64,000 nt of DNA from Streptomyces luteogriseus (GTDB lineage Bacteria; Actinomycetota; Actinomycetes; Streptomycetales; Streptomycetaceae). The notes under the pieces are model-generated. The model was given only the letters and a program-made list of their open reading frames with translations, did no database searches and had not been told where the DNA came from. The first letter of the stretch is position 1. Each line of letters begins with the position of its first letter. The DNA is taken from contig NZ_JACHMS010000001.1 in the NCBI RefSeq assembly GCF_014205055.1, positions 8,631,285 to 8,695,284 of the forward strand. The letters run 5' to 3'. The position numbers were made by a program, and so were the translations under genes. Shown piece by piece: positions 20,301-27,240 of this stretch.

Positions 20301-23300
20301 CCTCGTCGCGTACGTCGTCCCCGCCGCTGGCACCACCGTCGAACCGGCCGACCTGCGACAGTTCGTGGGCGCCCGGCTGCCGGAGTACATGGTGCCCGCC
20401 GCTGTCGTCGTCCTGGCCGCGCTGCCCGTGACCGTTAACGGCAAGCTCGACCGCAAGGCCCTGCCGGTCCCCGACTTCTCCGCCGCCCCGCACGGCCGGG
20501 CACCGCGCACCGCGCACGAGGACGTGCTGTGCGGACTGTTCGCCGAAGTCCTCGACCTGGACCGGGTCGGCCCCGAGGACAGCTTCTTCGACCTGGGCGG
20601 CCACTCGCTGCTTGCCACCCGCCTGGTGAGCCGGGTCCGCACGGTGCTCGGCGTGGAGCTGCCGCTGCGCGCCCTGTTCGAGGCGCCGAGCGTGGCCCGG
20701 CTGGCCCGCCGCCTCGCCGACGCCGACGGCGCCCGCGCCGTGCTGACCCGCAGGACCCCCACGGCGGACCTGCCCCTGTCCTTTGCCCAGCAGCGGCTGT
20801 GGTTCCTCAACCGTCTCGAAGGCGCCCAGGCCGCCACATACAACATGCCCATCGCGCTGCGCCTGACCGGTGCCCTGGACCGCGACGCCCTAGCGGCGGC
20901 GCTCGGCGACGTCGTCGCCCGCCACGAGTGCCTGCGCACGGTCTTCCCCGAGGGCCCCGACGGCACCCCCCGGCAGCGGATCGTCGACCCGGCCGACGCC
21001 GGCGTCGAGCTTCCGCTGACCCGGGTCACGGAGGCGGTGCTCTCCGAGGCCCTGGCCCGGGAGACCGCCCGCGGCTTCGACGTCACCGTCGAACTACCGC
21101 TGCGCGCCCAGCTGTTCACCCTCGACGACACCACGCACGTCCTGTTCGTGGTGCTCCACCACATCGCGGGAGACGGCTGGTCGATGGCGCCGCTGGCGCG
21201 GGACGTCGCGGAGGCCTACGAGGCGCGGGCCGACGGCCGCGCCCCGGAGTGGGAGCCGCTGCCGGTGCAGTACGCCGACTACTCGATCTGGCAGCGGGAG
21301 TTGCTCGGCGACGGCTCCGACCCCACGAGCGTGCTGGGCCGGCAGGTCGCGTACTGGACGCACCACCTGTCCGGAATCCCCGAACAACTGGAGCTTCCGG
21401 CGGATCGGCCCCGCCCCGCCGCGGCCACCCACCGCGGCGCCCATGTGCCCGTCCACTTCGACGCACGGCTCCACCAGGACCTCACCACTCTCGCGCGCGA
21501 GAGCGGCGCGAGCGTCTTCATGGTGGTGCAGGCGGCGTTCGCGGCCCTCCTGTCGCGCCTCGGCGCCGGCACGGACATCCCGATCGGCTCGCCGGTGGCG
21601 GGCCGCACGGACGAGGCGCTGGATGACCTGGTCGGCTTCTTCGTCAACACGCTGGTGCTGCGCACGGACGTGTCCGGTGCCCCCACCTTCCGCGAACTGG
21701 TCGAGCGCGTACGGGAAGCCGACCTGCGGGCCTACGCCCACCAGGACGTGCCGTTCGAGCACCTCGTGGACGTCCTGAACCCCGTCCGCTCCTTGTCGAG
21801 GCACCCGCTGTTCCAGGTGATGCTGGCCTTCCAGAACACCAGCCCCCCTCGCCTCGAACTCCCCGGCCTCGTCCTCGCCAGCGAGCCCGCAGAACTGGAA
21901 GCGGTCAAATTCGACCTGTCCGTCAGCCTCAACGAGTCCTTCGACGCGAACCGCCGTCCTGACGGCATCACCGGCGAACTCACCTACTGCGTCGACCTGT
22001 TCGACCGCGACACCGGCGACGGCATCGCCCGCCGGTTCGAGCGCCTGCTGCGTGCGTTCGTCACGGATCCGGAGCGCCCGGTGACATCGGCGGAGCTGCT
22101 GTCGCCGCGCGAGCGGCGCCTGGTCCTTGACGAGTGGAGCGCGGGGGCGGACGGCGAGCCCTTGACCGGGCCCTGCGGTGACTTGGCGGCGGGCGCCACG
22201 GCGCTCCACCTGTTCGCCGAGCAGGTGGCGCGGGTGCCGGACGCCGTGGCGGTCGAGTGCGGGGACGACGCCCTGTCGTACGCGGAACTGGACGCGCGGG
22301 CCGAGCAACTGGCGCGGGTCCTCGTGACCCGGGGAGCCGGGCCCGAGCGCGCGGTGGCGGTGGCGCTGCCCCGCTCGGCGGAGTTCGTGGTGGCGATGGT
22401 GGCCGTGTGGAAGGCGGGAGCGGTCTTCCTGCCCGTCGACGAGGAGTATCCGGCGCGGCGCATCGCCCTGATGTGCCAGGACATGCGGCCGGTGTGCGCG
22501 GTGACGACAGCCGGGACAACGGCGCCGCTGCCGAGCGGCCTGGCGCGTGTCCTCGTGGACGAGCAGACCGCCGACACTGCCGACACGGCTGACCTGGGCG
22601 ACACGGGCAGCTTCGGCCCGCGCCCGCAAAACGCAGCGTACGTCGTCTACACCTCCGGATCGACGGGCCAGCCGAAGGGCGTGGTCGTTGAACACCGTTC
22701 GCTGACCGCCTACTTGGGCTGGGCGCGGGCGGCCCACCCGGAGGCGTCGGGCGTGGTGGCCTGGCAGTCACCGGTCACGTTCGACATGACGGTGGCGTCC
22801 GTGCTGTTGCCCCTGGTGTCGGGCGGACGTGCCCGCGTGACCGACCTGCTGCGGACACCGGAGGCCTCGGACCCGGCGCGCCGGCGCCAGGCCCCGACTT
22901 TCATGAAGGCGACGCCGAGCCACGTACCGCTGCTGTTGACCCTGCCGGACGAGTTCTCGCCGACGGCCGAACTGGTCCTGGGCGGCGAGGCCTTGGCCGG
23001 GTCGGACGTGGCGGAGTGGCGCCGCCGCCACCCGCAGGCCCACGTCGTTAACGCCTACGGGCCGACCGAGACGACCGTGAACGTCACCGAACACCGCGTG
23101 AGCCCCGGCGAGGCACTGCCGCCGTCCGGAGTGCCGATCGGCCGCCCTCAGGGCGGTACCCGTGCCTTCGTCCTGGACGGAGGGCTGCGCCCGGTGCCGG
23201 TCGGCGTGGTCGGCGAACTCTACGTCGCTGGGGCTCAGTTGGCCCGCGGCTACGCCGCGCGCGCCGCCGTCACGGCGGAGCGGTTCGTGGCCTGCCCGTT

Positions 23301-26300
23301 CACGGCCGGCGGCGAGCGCATGTACCGCACCGGCGACCTCGTGAAGTGGCGGACGGACGGCACCCTCGCCTACGTGGGGCGCGCGGACGCGCAGATCCAG
23401 CTGCGCGGTTTCCGCATCGAACCCGGCGAGATCGAAGCCGCCCTCACCCAGGATCCGGACATCGACCACGCCACGGTCCTGCTGCGCGAGGACCAGCCGG
23501 GGGACAAGCGCCTCGTCGCCTACGCCGTCCCCGCACCCGGCACGGCACCGTCCCCCGACGCCGTCGTGAAGTCCCTCGCCGGACGCCTCCCCGACCAGAT
23601 GGTCCCGGCCGCGGTCGTGGTCCTCGCCGACCTCCCGTTGACCGCCCACGGCAAGCTCGACGTCCGGGCCCTGCCCGCCCCCGACCTCAAGGGCTTGCGA
23701 GGGAGATCGGGCCGCGCGCCCCGCGATGGCCGAGAGGAAGTCTTGTGCGCGGTCTTCGCCGAGGTGCTCGGCGTGGAGAAGGTCGGCATCGACGACGGCT
23801 TCTTCGACCTGGGCGGACACTCGTTGCTCGCCACCCGCGTGGTGAGCCGGGTCCGCACGGTGCTCGGCGTGGAGCTTCCGCTGCGCGCCCTGTTCGAAGC
23901 GCCGAGCGTCGCCCGGCTCGCGGAGTGGCTGGCGGAGGCCGGCGACGCGCGGGCGCCACTGGCCCCCATGGACCGCCCCGCCGAGGTCCCGCTGTCCTTC
24001 GCCCAGCGCAGGATGTGGTTCCTCAACCGCTTCGAGGGCGCCGAGGCCGCCACGTACAACATGCCCGTCGCCCTGCGGCTCACCGGCGAACTGGACCGCG
24101 AGGCGCTGGCGGCGGCGCTGCGGGACGTCGTCGTCCGGCACGAGTCGCTGCGCACGGTCTTCCCCGAGGGCGCGGACGGCGTCCCGTTCCAGAAGGTCCG
24201 CGAACTCCACGAGATCACCGATGGCGAGGGTGCCTGGCCGGCCCTCGACGTGACCCCGGTGACGGAGGAGCACCTCCAGGATCTGGTGATGGAGCAGGTC
24301 GAGCGAGGCTTCGACCTGACGGCCGACGTCCCTCTGCGCGCCAGGCTCTTCACCCTGGCCGAGGACGTGTACGTGCTAGTGGTCGTGCTGCACCACATCG
24401 CGGGCGACGGCTGGTCGATGGCACCGCTGGCGCGTGACGTCGCGGAGGCGTACGAGGCACGGGCCGAGGGCCGCGCTCCCGAGTGGGAGCCGCTGCCGGT
24501 GCACTACGCGGACTACGCGCTGTGGCAGCGCGAGCTGCTCGGCGACGAGTCCGAGCCGGACAGCTTGCTGGCCCGCCAGCTCGCGTACTGGAAGCGTCAA
24601 CTAGCCGGCCTGCCAGACCAGTTGGAGCTGCCCACGGACCGCCCCCGCCCGGCGATGGCGTCCTTCCGGGGCGAGGAAGTGGCCTTTGAGGTCGCCCCTG
24701 AGATCCACGCGGGCCTGGCCGAGCTGGCCCGGGAGTCGGGTGCGAGTGTGTTCATGGTGGTGCGGGCGGCGTTCGCGGCACTGTTGTCGCGGATGGGCGC
24801 GGGGACGGACATCCCGATCGGTACGCCGATCGCGGGGCGTACGGATGAGGCGCTGGACGATTTGGTCGGGTTCTTCGTGAACACGCTGGTGCTGCGGACG
24901 GATCTGTCAGGTGATCCGACGTTCCGTGAGCTGGTGGAGCGGGTGCGGGAGACGGACCTGGCGGCGTACGCGCACCAGGATGTGCCGTTCGAGCACTTGG
25001 TGGAGGTCCTCAATCCGGAACGCTCGATGTCGCGTCACCCGCTGTTCCAGGTGATGCTCGCCTTCCAGAACAACGAACAAGCCGTCCTCGATCTGCCCAG
25101 GCTCACCCTCACCGCAGAACTCGCAGAGACCGCGTCGTCCAAGTTCGACCTCCTCCTCAGGATCACCGAGCGGGAGGCGAACGCCGGGGGCATGGGCTGC
25201 CTCTTGGAGTTCTCCACCGACTTGTTCGACCGGGGGACGGTCGAGGGGTTGGCGGAGCGGTTCGGTCGTGTGCTGGCCGGGGTGGTGGCTGATGCCGGCC
25301 GGCCGGTGGGTGGGCTGGAGGTGCTGTCGGAGGCTGAGCGGCGTGAGCTGCTGGAGGTTCGGAACGCCACGGAGGTCGAGGTTCCGTGGGTGTCGTTGCC
25401 GGAGGGTTTTGAGGCGCAGGTGGCGCGGACTCCTGAGGCGACGGCCGTGGTGTTTGAAGGCGTGGAGCTGTCGTATGCCGAGGTGAACGCGCGGGCGAAT
25501 CGTCTGGCGCGTTTGTTGGTGGAGAAGGGTGCCGGTCCGGAGCGTGTGGTGGCGTTGATGCTGCCGCGTTCGGAGTGGTTGCCTGTGGCTTTGCTGGCGG
25601 TGGTGAAGTCGGGGGCGGCGTACGTGCCGGTCGACCCAGCGTATCCCGCGGACCGGATTGCGTACATGTTCGAGGACGCCGACCCGGTGTGTGTGCTCGG
25701 CTCGGAGCAGACGCTGGCGCGGCTGCCCGACAAACTGTCCGGTCGGGGCGTCGAGGTCACAAGCGAGGCGGTGTCCGGGTACGCGGATGCCGATCTGTCC
25801 GATGCGGAGCGCGGTGGTGTGCTTCTGCGGCCCGAGCACCCGGTGTACGTGATGTACACCTCCGGATCGACGGGACGCCCGAAGGGTGTGGTGTTCCCGG
25901 CGGGCGCGATGGTGAACCTGCTGGCCTGGCACGCCCAGGTGCTCCCCGGCGGAGCGGGACGACGCACAGGCCAGTTCGCCGCCCTGGGCTTTGATGCGGC
26001 GGCACACGAGATGTTCTCGGCGCTGTGGTCGGGCAAGACGCTGATGGTGCCGCGTGACGAGACTCGGCGGGGCGCGGCGGAGCTGGTCCGCTGGTTCGCC
26101 CAGCACGAGGTGGGCGAGCTGTTCGCTCCGATGCCGATGGTGGAGGCGGTCGCCGAGGCGGCGGCTGAACTCGGCGTGGGCCTGCCTGGGTTGACGGATG
26201 TGGCGCAGGCCGGTGAGGCGCTGGCGTTGCATGGTGCGGTGCGGGAGTTCTTCGCGTCGGTGCCGGGGCGGCGGGTGCACAACTACTACGGGCCGACCGA

Positions 26301-27240
26301 GACCCATGTGGTGACGGCCCTGTCGTTGGAGGGTGATCCGGCGGAGTGGCCTGTGCTGCCGTCGATCGGCACCCCGGTGGCCAACAGCCGCGTCTACGTC
26401 CTGGACGAGTCGTTGCGCCCGGTCCCGGTCGGCGTAGCCGGTGAGCTCTACCTGGCCGGCGCACAACTGGCCCGCGGCTACCTCAACCGCCCGGCCCTAA
26501 CAGCCGAGCGGTTCACCGCCGACCCGTTCGCGGGTCCGGGTGAACGCATGTACCGCTCCGGTGACCTGGCCCGCTGGCGTGCCGACGGCACGGTCGAGTT
26601 CCTGGGCCGCGCCGACTTCCAGGTCAAGATCCGCGGCTTCCGCGTGGAACTCGGCGAGGTCGAAGCAGTCGTCGCCTCGCACCCGGATGTCGCCCAGGTC
26701 GTGGTCGTGGCCCGCGAGGACCAGCCCGGCGGCAAACGCCTCGTCGCCTACGTCGTCCCGTCGAACACCGACTCCACCGAGCAGGTCCGCGACACGGAGC
26801 TGGTGAACAGGGAGATGCGCCGGTACGTCGGTGAGCGGCTGCCGGAGTTCATGGTCCCGGCGGCGGTCGTGGTCCTGGACGCCCTGCCCCTGACGGCGAA
26901 CGGCAAGCTGGACCGGCGTGCCCTGCCCGCCCCCGACTACGCCACGGTCGCGGCGTTCCGCGCGCCTCGCACGGAACGTGAACGCGCCCTGTGCGAGATC
27001 TTCGCCGAAGTGCTCGGAGTGGAGCGCGTCGGCATCGACGACAGCTTCTTCGAGCTGGGCGGACACTCCCTGCTCGCCACCCGCCTGATCAGCCGCATCC
27101 GCACCCGCCTCGGCGCCGAGCTGCCACTGCGCGCCGTCTTCGAAGCACCGAACGTGGCCACGTTGACCGAACAGCTGGGAACCGCACAGAAGTCGCAGCG
27201 GCCCGCACTGCGGCGCATGCCGCGCCCCAAGGAGAACTGA
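11167..27240 (+). CDS. Nonribosomal peptide synthetase, five C-A-T modules (modules 1-5)
   Basis: A 5,357-residue NRPS starting at GTG with GGGGCAGG 7 bases upstream. Domain order is C1-A1*-T1, C2-A2-T2, C3-A3-T3, C4-A4-T4, C5-A5-T5, with phosphopantetheine serines near residues 1001, 2079, 3147, 4219 and 5301. All five C domains keep HHxxxDG. A1 is degenerate. Manual pocket codes are A2 DAHFAAYVVK, A3 DVWQIGLIDK, A4 DMAKVGAVNK and A5 DAHFAAYVVK. No E, MT, Cy or TE domain is seen. The protein ends only about 20 residues after the T5 fold, in what reads as the first half of an ordinary T-C linker. Its TGA overlaps the next gene's ATG by one base. Substrate calls are inference from hand alignment to the GrsA pocket. 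Confidence 0.97.
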   Translation: MSDAQATRRPLSAAQHGVWFAHQQGLTDLDFSLAQCIDIRGAVDADLFRAAVGSALTEAEALRVRFTEDADGVWQTPMPVPHDALTCHDVSAEPDPAETALRWMREDRARSVDLLADRLYDLALFRLSPDRHLWYTRAHHAVIDGYGASLFTRRVAQIYTALAERRPCGEPTFGTLAGLVEEDEEYRSSPDFAEDRAYWETQLADRPARFSLSRRTATSRGSSLRATIRLAADLNDDLVAAARAARTHWSVVLTAAVALYAHRMTGADHVTLGFPVTARVTLTARRTPGMTANVVPLRLVVRADDDFGQLIGRTTQAVKEALRHQRYRQEDLQRHFAPSPDPTGSFGPLVNIMGLQDGLTFDGHPGQLLNLGNGPLDDLAFDIYGTARGEQLVIHLDGNETLYTTDELTWHLARFEHTLAAALAEPARAVGELDVVPAQERKLLLDAWNATAAQEWTAAPAERITELAQRTPDAPAVLAQDAVLSYGRLNARANRVAQLLIEHGAGPERTVAVVRNRSADWPVTLLAVAKAGAACLVLDPEADGGTDAYADVLEAARAVCVLTSAHAPGPVAPTRPRISLGEPRTEEALADRSDADVTDADRTAPLLPSHPAQVSRSTGLITTYAALANQLAWLRTRHPQGPGDRVLQGTSPLWECHWALGGGATLVVPDRAAAPRDSARVAADLAADIATRQITALHTTPTVLAALLAHLDEPGTETYPSLRTVVCDGEPLSPHLAARFGDVLGGATLCTGYAPVETAVHATAGDAETAAQPGSASIGRPVPGTRVYVLDASLRPAPVGVTGELYVAGQQSARGYAGRPGRTVERLVADPHGARGERMYRSGDLARWRADGSLELVGRAVEFGSVADWHTEVAAAVAAHPHVGQAVAVVREDTARTAVTTAYVVPPAGTEAHPEAIRLHAAERLPEAQAPTAVVVLDAFPVTARHTLDRAALPLPAPAAATARRTARTPREETLCRAFAEVLGVDTPGIDDSFFELGGQSLTSIRLLSRVRTELGVELPVRALFEAPTVARLARRVDAAEQATRVGLVPAQRPDWLPLSFAQRRLWFLNRLEGPASTAYNMPFAVRLTGDLDREALAAALRDVVVRHESLRTVFPEGPDEAPYQKILDPDEIPADLLATASATADDLPDLLTRAAADTFDLTLELPLRATAFTLGATEHVLLLVMHHIAGDGWSMVPLARDLVTAYELRVAGKSPDWKPLPVQYADYTLWQHRILGDENDPKSRLSHQLAYWAKALEAIPEHLDLPADRPRPALSSHRGESVPVEIGPETHRALAALAQESDASLFMVVQAAFAALLSRMGAGTDIPIGTPIAGRTDEALDDLVGFFVNTLVLRTDLSGDPTFRELVERVRETDLAAYAHQDVPFEHLVEVLNPVRSMASHPLFQVMLAFQNNAAPHFELPGLTTKIDQLDTRTAKFALLLNITEQHGDGVPAGLTGFLEFSTDLFDRGTVEGLVERFGRVLAGAVADANVRVSGLEVLSDVERRELLEVRNATGVEVAWVSLPAGFEAQVARTPEATAVVFEDVRLTYAELNARANRLARVLVEKGAGPERVVALMLPRSEWLPVALLAVVKSGAAYVPVDPAYPADRVAYMFQDADPVAVVSAGPVDEAVLGGRAQVVLDEPTTQALAGPSDAYADADLSIGERGGVLRLEHPVYVMYTSGSTGRPKGVVFPAGAMVNLLAWHTQILTGGVGKRTGQFAALGFDAAAHEMFSALWSGKTLVVPRDETRRGAAELVRWFAQHEVGELFAPMPMVEAVAEAAAELGLDLPGLTDVAQAGEALALHGAVREFFASVPGRRVHNYYGPTETHVVTALSLEGDPAEWPVLPSIGTPVANSRVYVLDASLRPVPVGVAGELYLAGAQLARGYLNRPALTAERFVADPFAGPGERMYRSGDLARWRADGTVEFLGRADFQVKIRGFRVELGEVEAVLATHPDIAQVAVVAREDQPGGKCLVAYVIPSNAATATVDTPHIRRYVGERLPEFMVPSAVVVLDALPLTANGKLDRRVLPAPEYGAADEGRGPRNGHEQVLCAAFTEVLGVEKVRIDDSFFDLGGHSLLATRLISRIRTRLGVELPLRSLFEGPTVVQLAERIEADGAAARVAVSPAARPAEVPLSFAQRRLWFLNRFEGSATSTYNLPIALRLTGTLDRDALAAALRDVISRHESLRTVFPEGTDGTPFQRVLDVDRATVRLDVLPVTAAELPARMAEAAGCGFDLTDGLPLRAWLFTLDDTTHVLSVVLHHIAGDGWSMAPLARDLEAAYVARIAGRAPRWEPLPVQYADYALWQRELLGDERDPDSLLSRQLAYWKTQLSDLPDQLTLPTDRQRPAVASYRGDSVTFTLDAELHARLADLARESGASVFMVVRAAFAALLSRLGAGTDIPIGSPMAGRTDEALDDLVGFFVNTLVLRTDLSGDPTFRELLDRVRETDLAAHAHQDVPFEHLVEVLNPVRSMAAHPLFQVMLAFQNVEEPQLRLPGLTVAPEPAAAPAARFDLCVYLDESRTDTGAEAGLAGVLEFATDLYDRDTAEELVARFERVLRSVVHDPDRPVAALDVLAPEERRRIVEEWNSTDTPVRQAPLSVLFEAQVARTPDATAVVHGDIELTYAELNASANRLARLLVEQGAGPERLVALALPRSVDQVVAVYATVKAGAAYLPVDPEYPADRIAYMLDDARPVCVLTAADTMDLLPCDLPVLVLDDPGLRASLADRPATDLGDADRAAPLELSHPAYVIYTSGSTGRPKGVLIPHDAIVNRLAWMQAKHPQRAGDRILQKTPTGFDVSVWEFFWALQVGATLVVADPGGHRDPAYLVEVIRAQRVTTLQFVPSMLAVFLAEPTASTCTTLHTVILGGEATSLELAEKFRETLDSGLFNLYGPTEASIDVTRWVVRHEPGAPSVPIGAPVWNTRAYVLDERLRPVPAGVPGELYVSGVQLARGYVGRPGLTADRFVANPYDPAGRRMYRTGDLVRWRADGNIEFLGRTDFQVKIRGFRVELGEVESAVAAHPAVAQAVVTVHTGEGRDPRLVAYVVPAAGTTVEPADLRQFVGARLPEYMVPAAVVVLAALPVTVNGKLDRKALPVPDFSAAPHGRAPRTAHEDVLCGLFAEVLDLDRVGPEDSFFDLGGHSLLATRLVSRVRTVLGVELPLRALFEAPSVARLARRLADADGARAVLTRRTPTADLPLSFAQQRLWFLNRLEGAQAATYNMPIALRLTGALDRDALAAALGDVVARHECLRTVFPEGPDGTPRQRIVDPADAGVELPLTRVTEAVLSEALARETARGFDVTVELPLRAQLFTLDDTTHVLFVVLHHIAGDGWSMAPLARDVAEAYEARADGRAPEWEPLPVQYADYSIWQRELLGDGSDPTSVLGRQVAYWTHHLSGIPEQLELPADRPRPAAATHRGAHVPVHFDARLHQDLTTLARESGASVFMVVQAAFAALLSRLGAGTDIPIGSPVAGRTDEALDDLVGFFVNTLVLRTDVSGAPTFRELVERVREADLRAYAHQDVPFEHLVDVLNPVRSLSRHPLFQVMLAFQNTSPPRLELPGLVLASEPAELEAVKFDLSVSLNESFDANRRPDGITGELTYCVDLFDRDTGDGIARRFERLLRAFVTDPERPVTSAELLSPRERRLVLDEWSAGADGEPLTGPCGDLAAGATALHLFAEQVARVPDAVAVECGDDALSYAELDARAEQLARVLVTRGAGPERAVAVALPRSAEFVVAMVAVWKAGAVFLPVDEEYPARRIALMCQDMRPVCAVTTAGTTAPLPSGLARVLVDEQTADTADTADLGDTGSFGPRPQNAAYVVYTSGSTGQPKGVVVEHRSLTAYLGWARAAHPEASGVVAWQSPVTFDMTVASVLLPLVSGGRARVTDLLRTPEASDPARRRQAPTFMKATPSHVPLLLTLPDEFSPTAELVLGGEALAGSDVAEWRRRHPQAHVVNAYGPTETTVNVTEHRVSPGEALPPSGVPIGRPQGGTRAFVLDGGLRPVPVGVVGELYVAGAQLARGYAARAAVTAERFVACPFTAGGERMYRTGDLVKWRTDGTLAYVGRADAQIQLRGFRIEPGEIEAALTQDPDIDHATVLLREDQPGDKRLVAYAVPAPGTAPSPDAVVKSLAGRLPDQMVPAAVVVLADLPLTAHGKLDVRALPAPDLKGLRGRSGRAPRDGREEVLCAVFAEVLGVEKVGIDDGFFDLGGHSLLATRVVSRVRTVLGVELPLRALFEAPSVARLAEWLAEAGDARAPLAPMDRPAEVPLSFAQRRMWFLNRFEGAEAATYNMPVALRLTGELDREALAAALRDVVVRHESLRTVFPEGADGVPFQKVRELHEITDGEGAWPALDVTPVTEEHLQDLVMEQVERGFDLTADVPLRARLFTLAEDVYVLVVVLHHIAGDGWSMAPLARDVAEAYEARAEGRAPEWEPLPVHYADYALWQRELLGDESEPDSLLARQLAYWKRQLAGLPDQLELPTDRPRPAMASFRGEEVAFEVAPEIHAGLAELARESGASVFMVVRAAFAALLSRMGAGTDIPIGTPIAGRTDEALDDLVGFFVNTLVLRTDLSGDPTFRELVERVRETDLAAYAHQDVPFEHLVEVLNPERSMSRHPLFQVMLAFQNNEQAVLDLPRLTLTAELAETASSKFDLLLRITEREANAGGMGCLLEFSTDLFDRGTVEGLAERFGRVLAGVVADAGRPVGGLEVLSEAERRELLEVRNATEVEVPWVSLPEGFEAQVARTPEATAVVFEGVELSYAEVNARANRLARLLVEKGAGPERVVALMLPRSEWLPVALLAVVKSGAAYVPVDPAYPADRIAYMFEDADPVCVLGSEQTLARLPDKLSGRGVEVTSEAVSGYADADLSDAERGGVLLRPEHPVYVMYTSGSTGRPKGVVFPAGAMVNLLAWHAQVLPGGAGRRTGQFAALGFDAAAHEMFSALWSGKTLMVPRDETRRGAAELVRWFAQHEVGELFAPMPMVEAVAEAAAELGVGLPGLTDVAQAGEALALHGAVREFFASVPGRRVHNYYGPTETHVVTALSLEGDPAEWPVLPSIGTPVANSRVYVLDESLRPVPVGVAGELYLAGAQLARGYLNRPALTAERFTADPFAGPGERMYRSGDLARWRADGTVEFLGRADFQVKIRGFRVELGEVEAVVASHPDVAQVVVVAREDQPGGKRLVAYVVPSNTDSTEQVRDTELVNREMRRYVGERLPEFMVPAAVVVLDALPLTANGKLDRRALPAPDYATVAAFRAPRTERERALCEIFAEVLGVERVGIDDSFFELGGHSLLATRLISRIRTRLGAELPLRAVFEAPNVATLTEQLGTAQKSQRPALRRMPRPKEN
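14321..17560 (+). other. Module 2: C-A-T, A code DAHFAAYVVK
   Basis: C2 has HHIAGDG near 14725. A2 has YTSGSTGRPKG (16206), FDAAAHE (16342) and NGKLDRR, so it is intact. The layout of A4-A5 (APMPM, AQAGEAL, YYGPTETHVV) matches the fold variant of proline-type A domains, but the pocket is not a standard proline code. Carrier serine codon at 17401. First member of the lineage shared with modules 5, 8 and 11. Confidence 0.8.
17561..20750 (+). other. Module 3: C-A-T, A code DVWQIGLIDK
   Basis: C3 has HHIAGDG near 17956. A3 has FDVSVWE (19566), LQFVPSM, LGGEA and NLYGPTEASID, and NGKLDRK. The pocket resembles serine-type codes (DVW...LIDK) but Q278 and G301 differ, so serine is only a guess. Carrier serine codon 20605. 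The degenerate A1 aligns best with this domain, so A1 probably derives from an A3-like ancestor. Confidence 0.75.
20751..23970 (+). other. Module 4: C-A-T, A code DMAKVGAVNK
   Basis: C4 has HHIAGDG near 21162. A4 has FDMTVAS (22780), FMKATPS with Lys278, LGGEAL, NAYGPTETTVN and a retained HGKLD lysine. Lys278 with this surrounding is typical of the Asp/Asn family of A domains, but the rest of the pocket differs, so the substrate is open. Carrier serine codon 23821. Confidence 0.75.
23971..27237 (+). other. Module 5: C-A-T, A code DAHFAAYVVK
   Basis: C5 has HHIAGDG near 24391. A5 carries the same ten pocket residues as A2 and A8 and long stretches of near-identical DNA with module 8. FDAAAHE lies at 25990; carrier serine codon at 27067. 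The protein stops about 57 codons after this serine. Confidence 0.8.

Noticed and set aside
26991..27239. Upstream extension of the second NRPS gene
   Set aside because: The extra 83 residues are Arg-rich out-of-frame translation of the T5 domain of the first NRPS. AAGGAG and ATG 27240 give a precise start.
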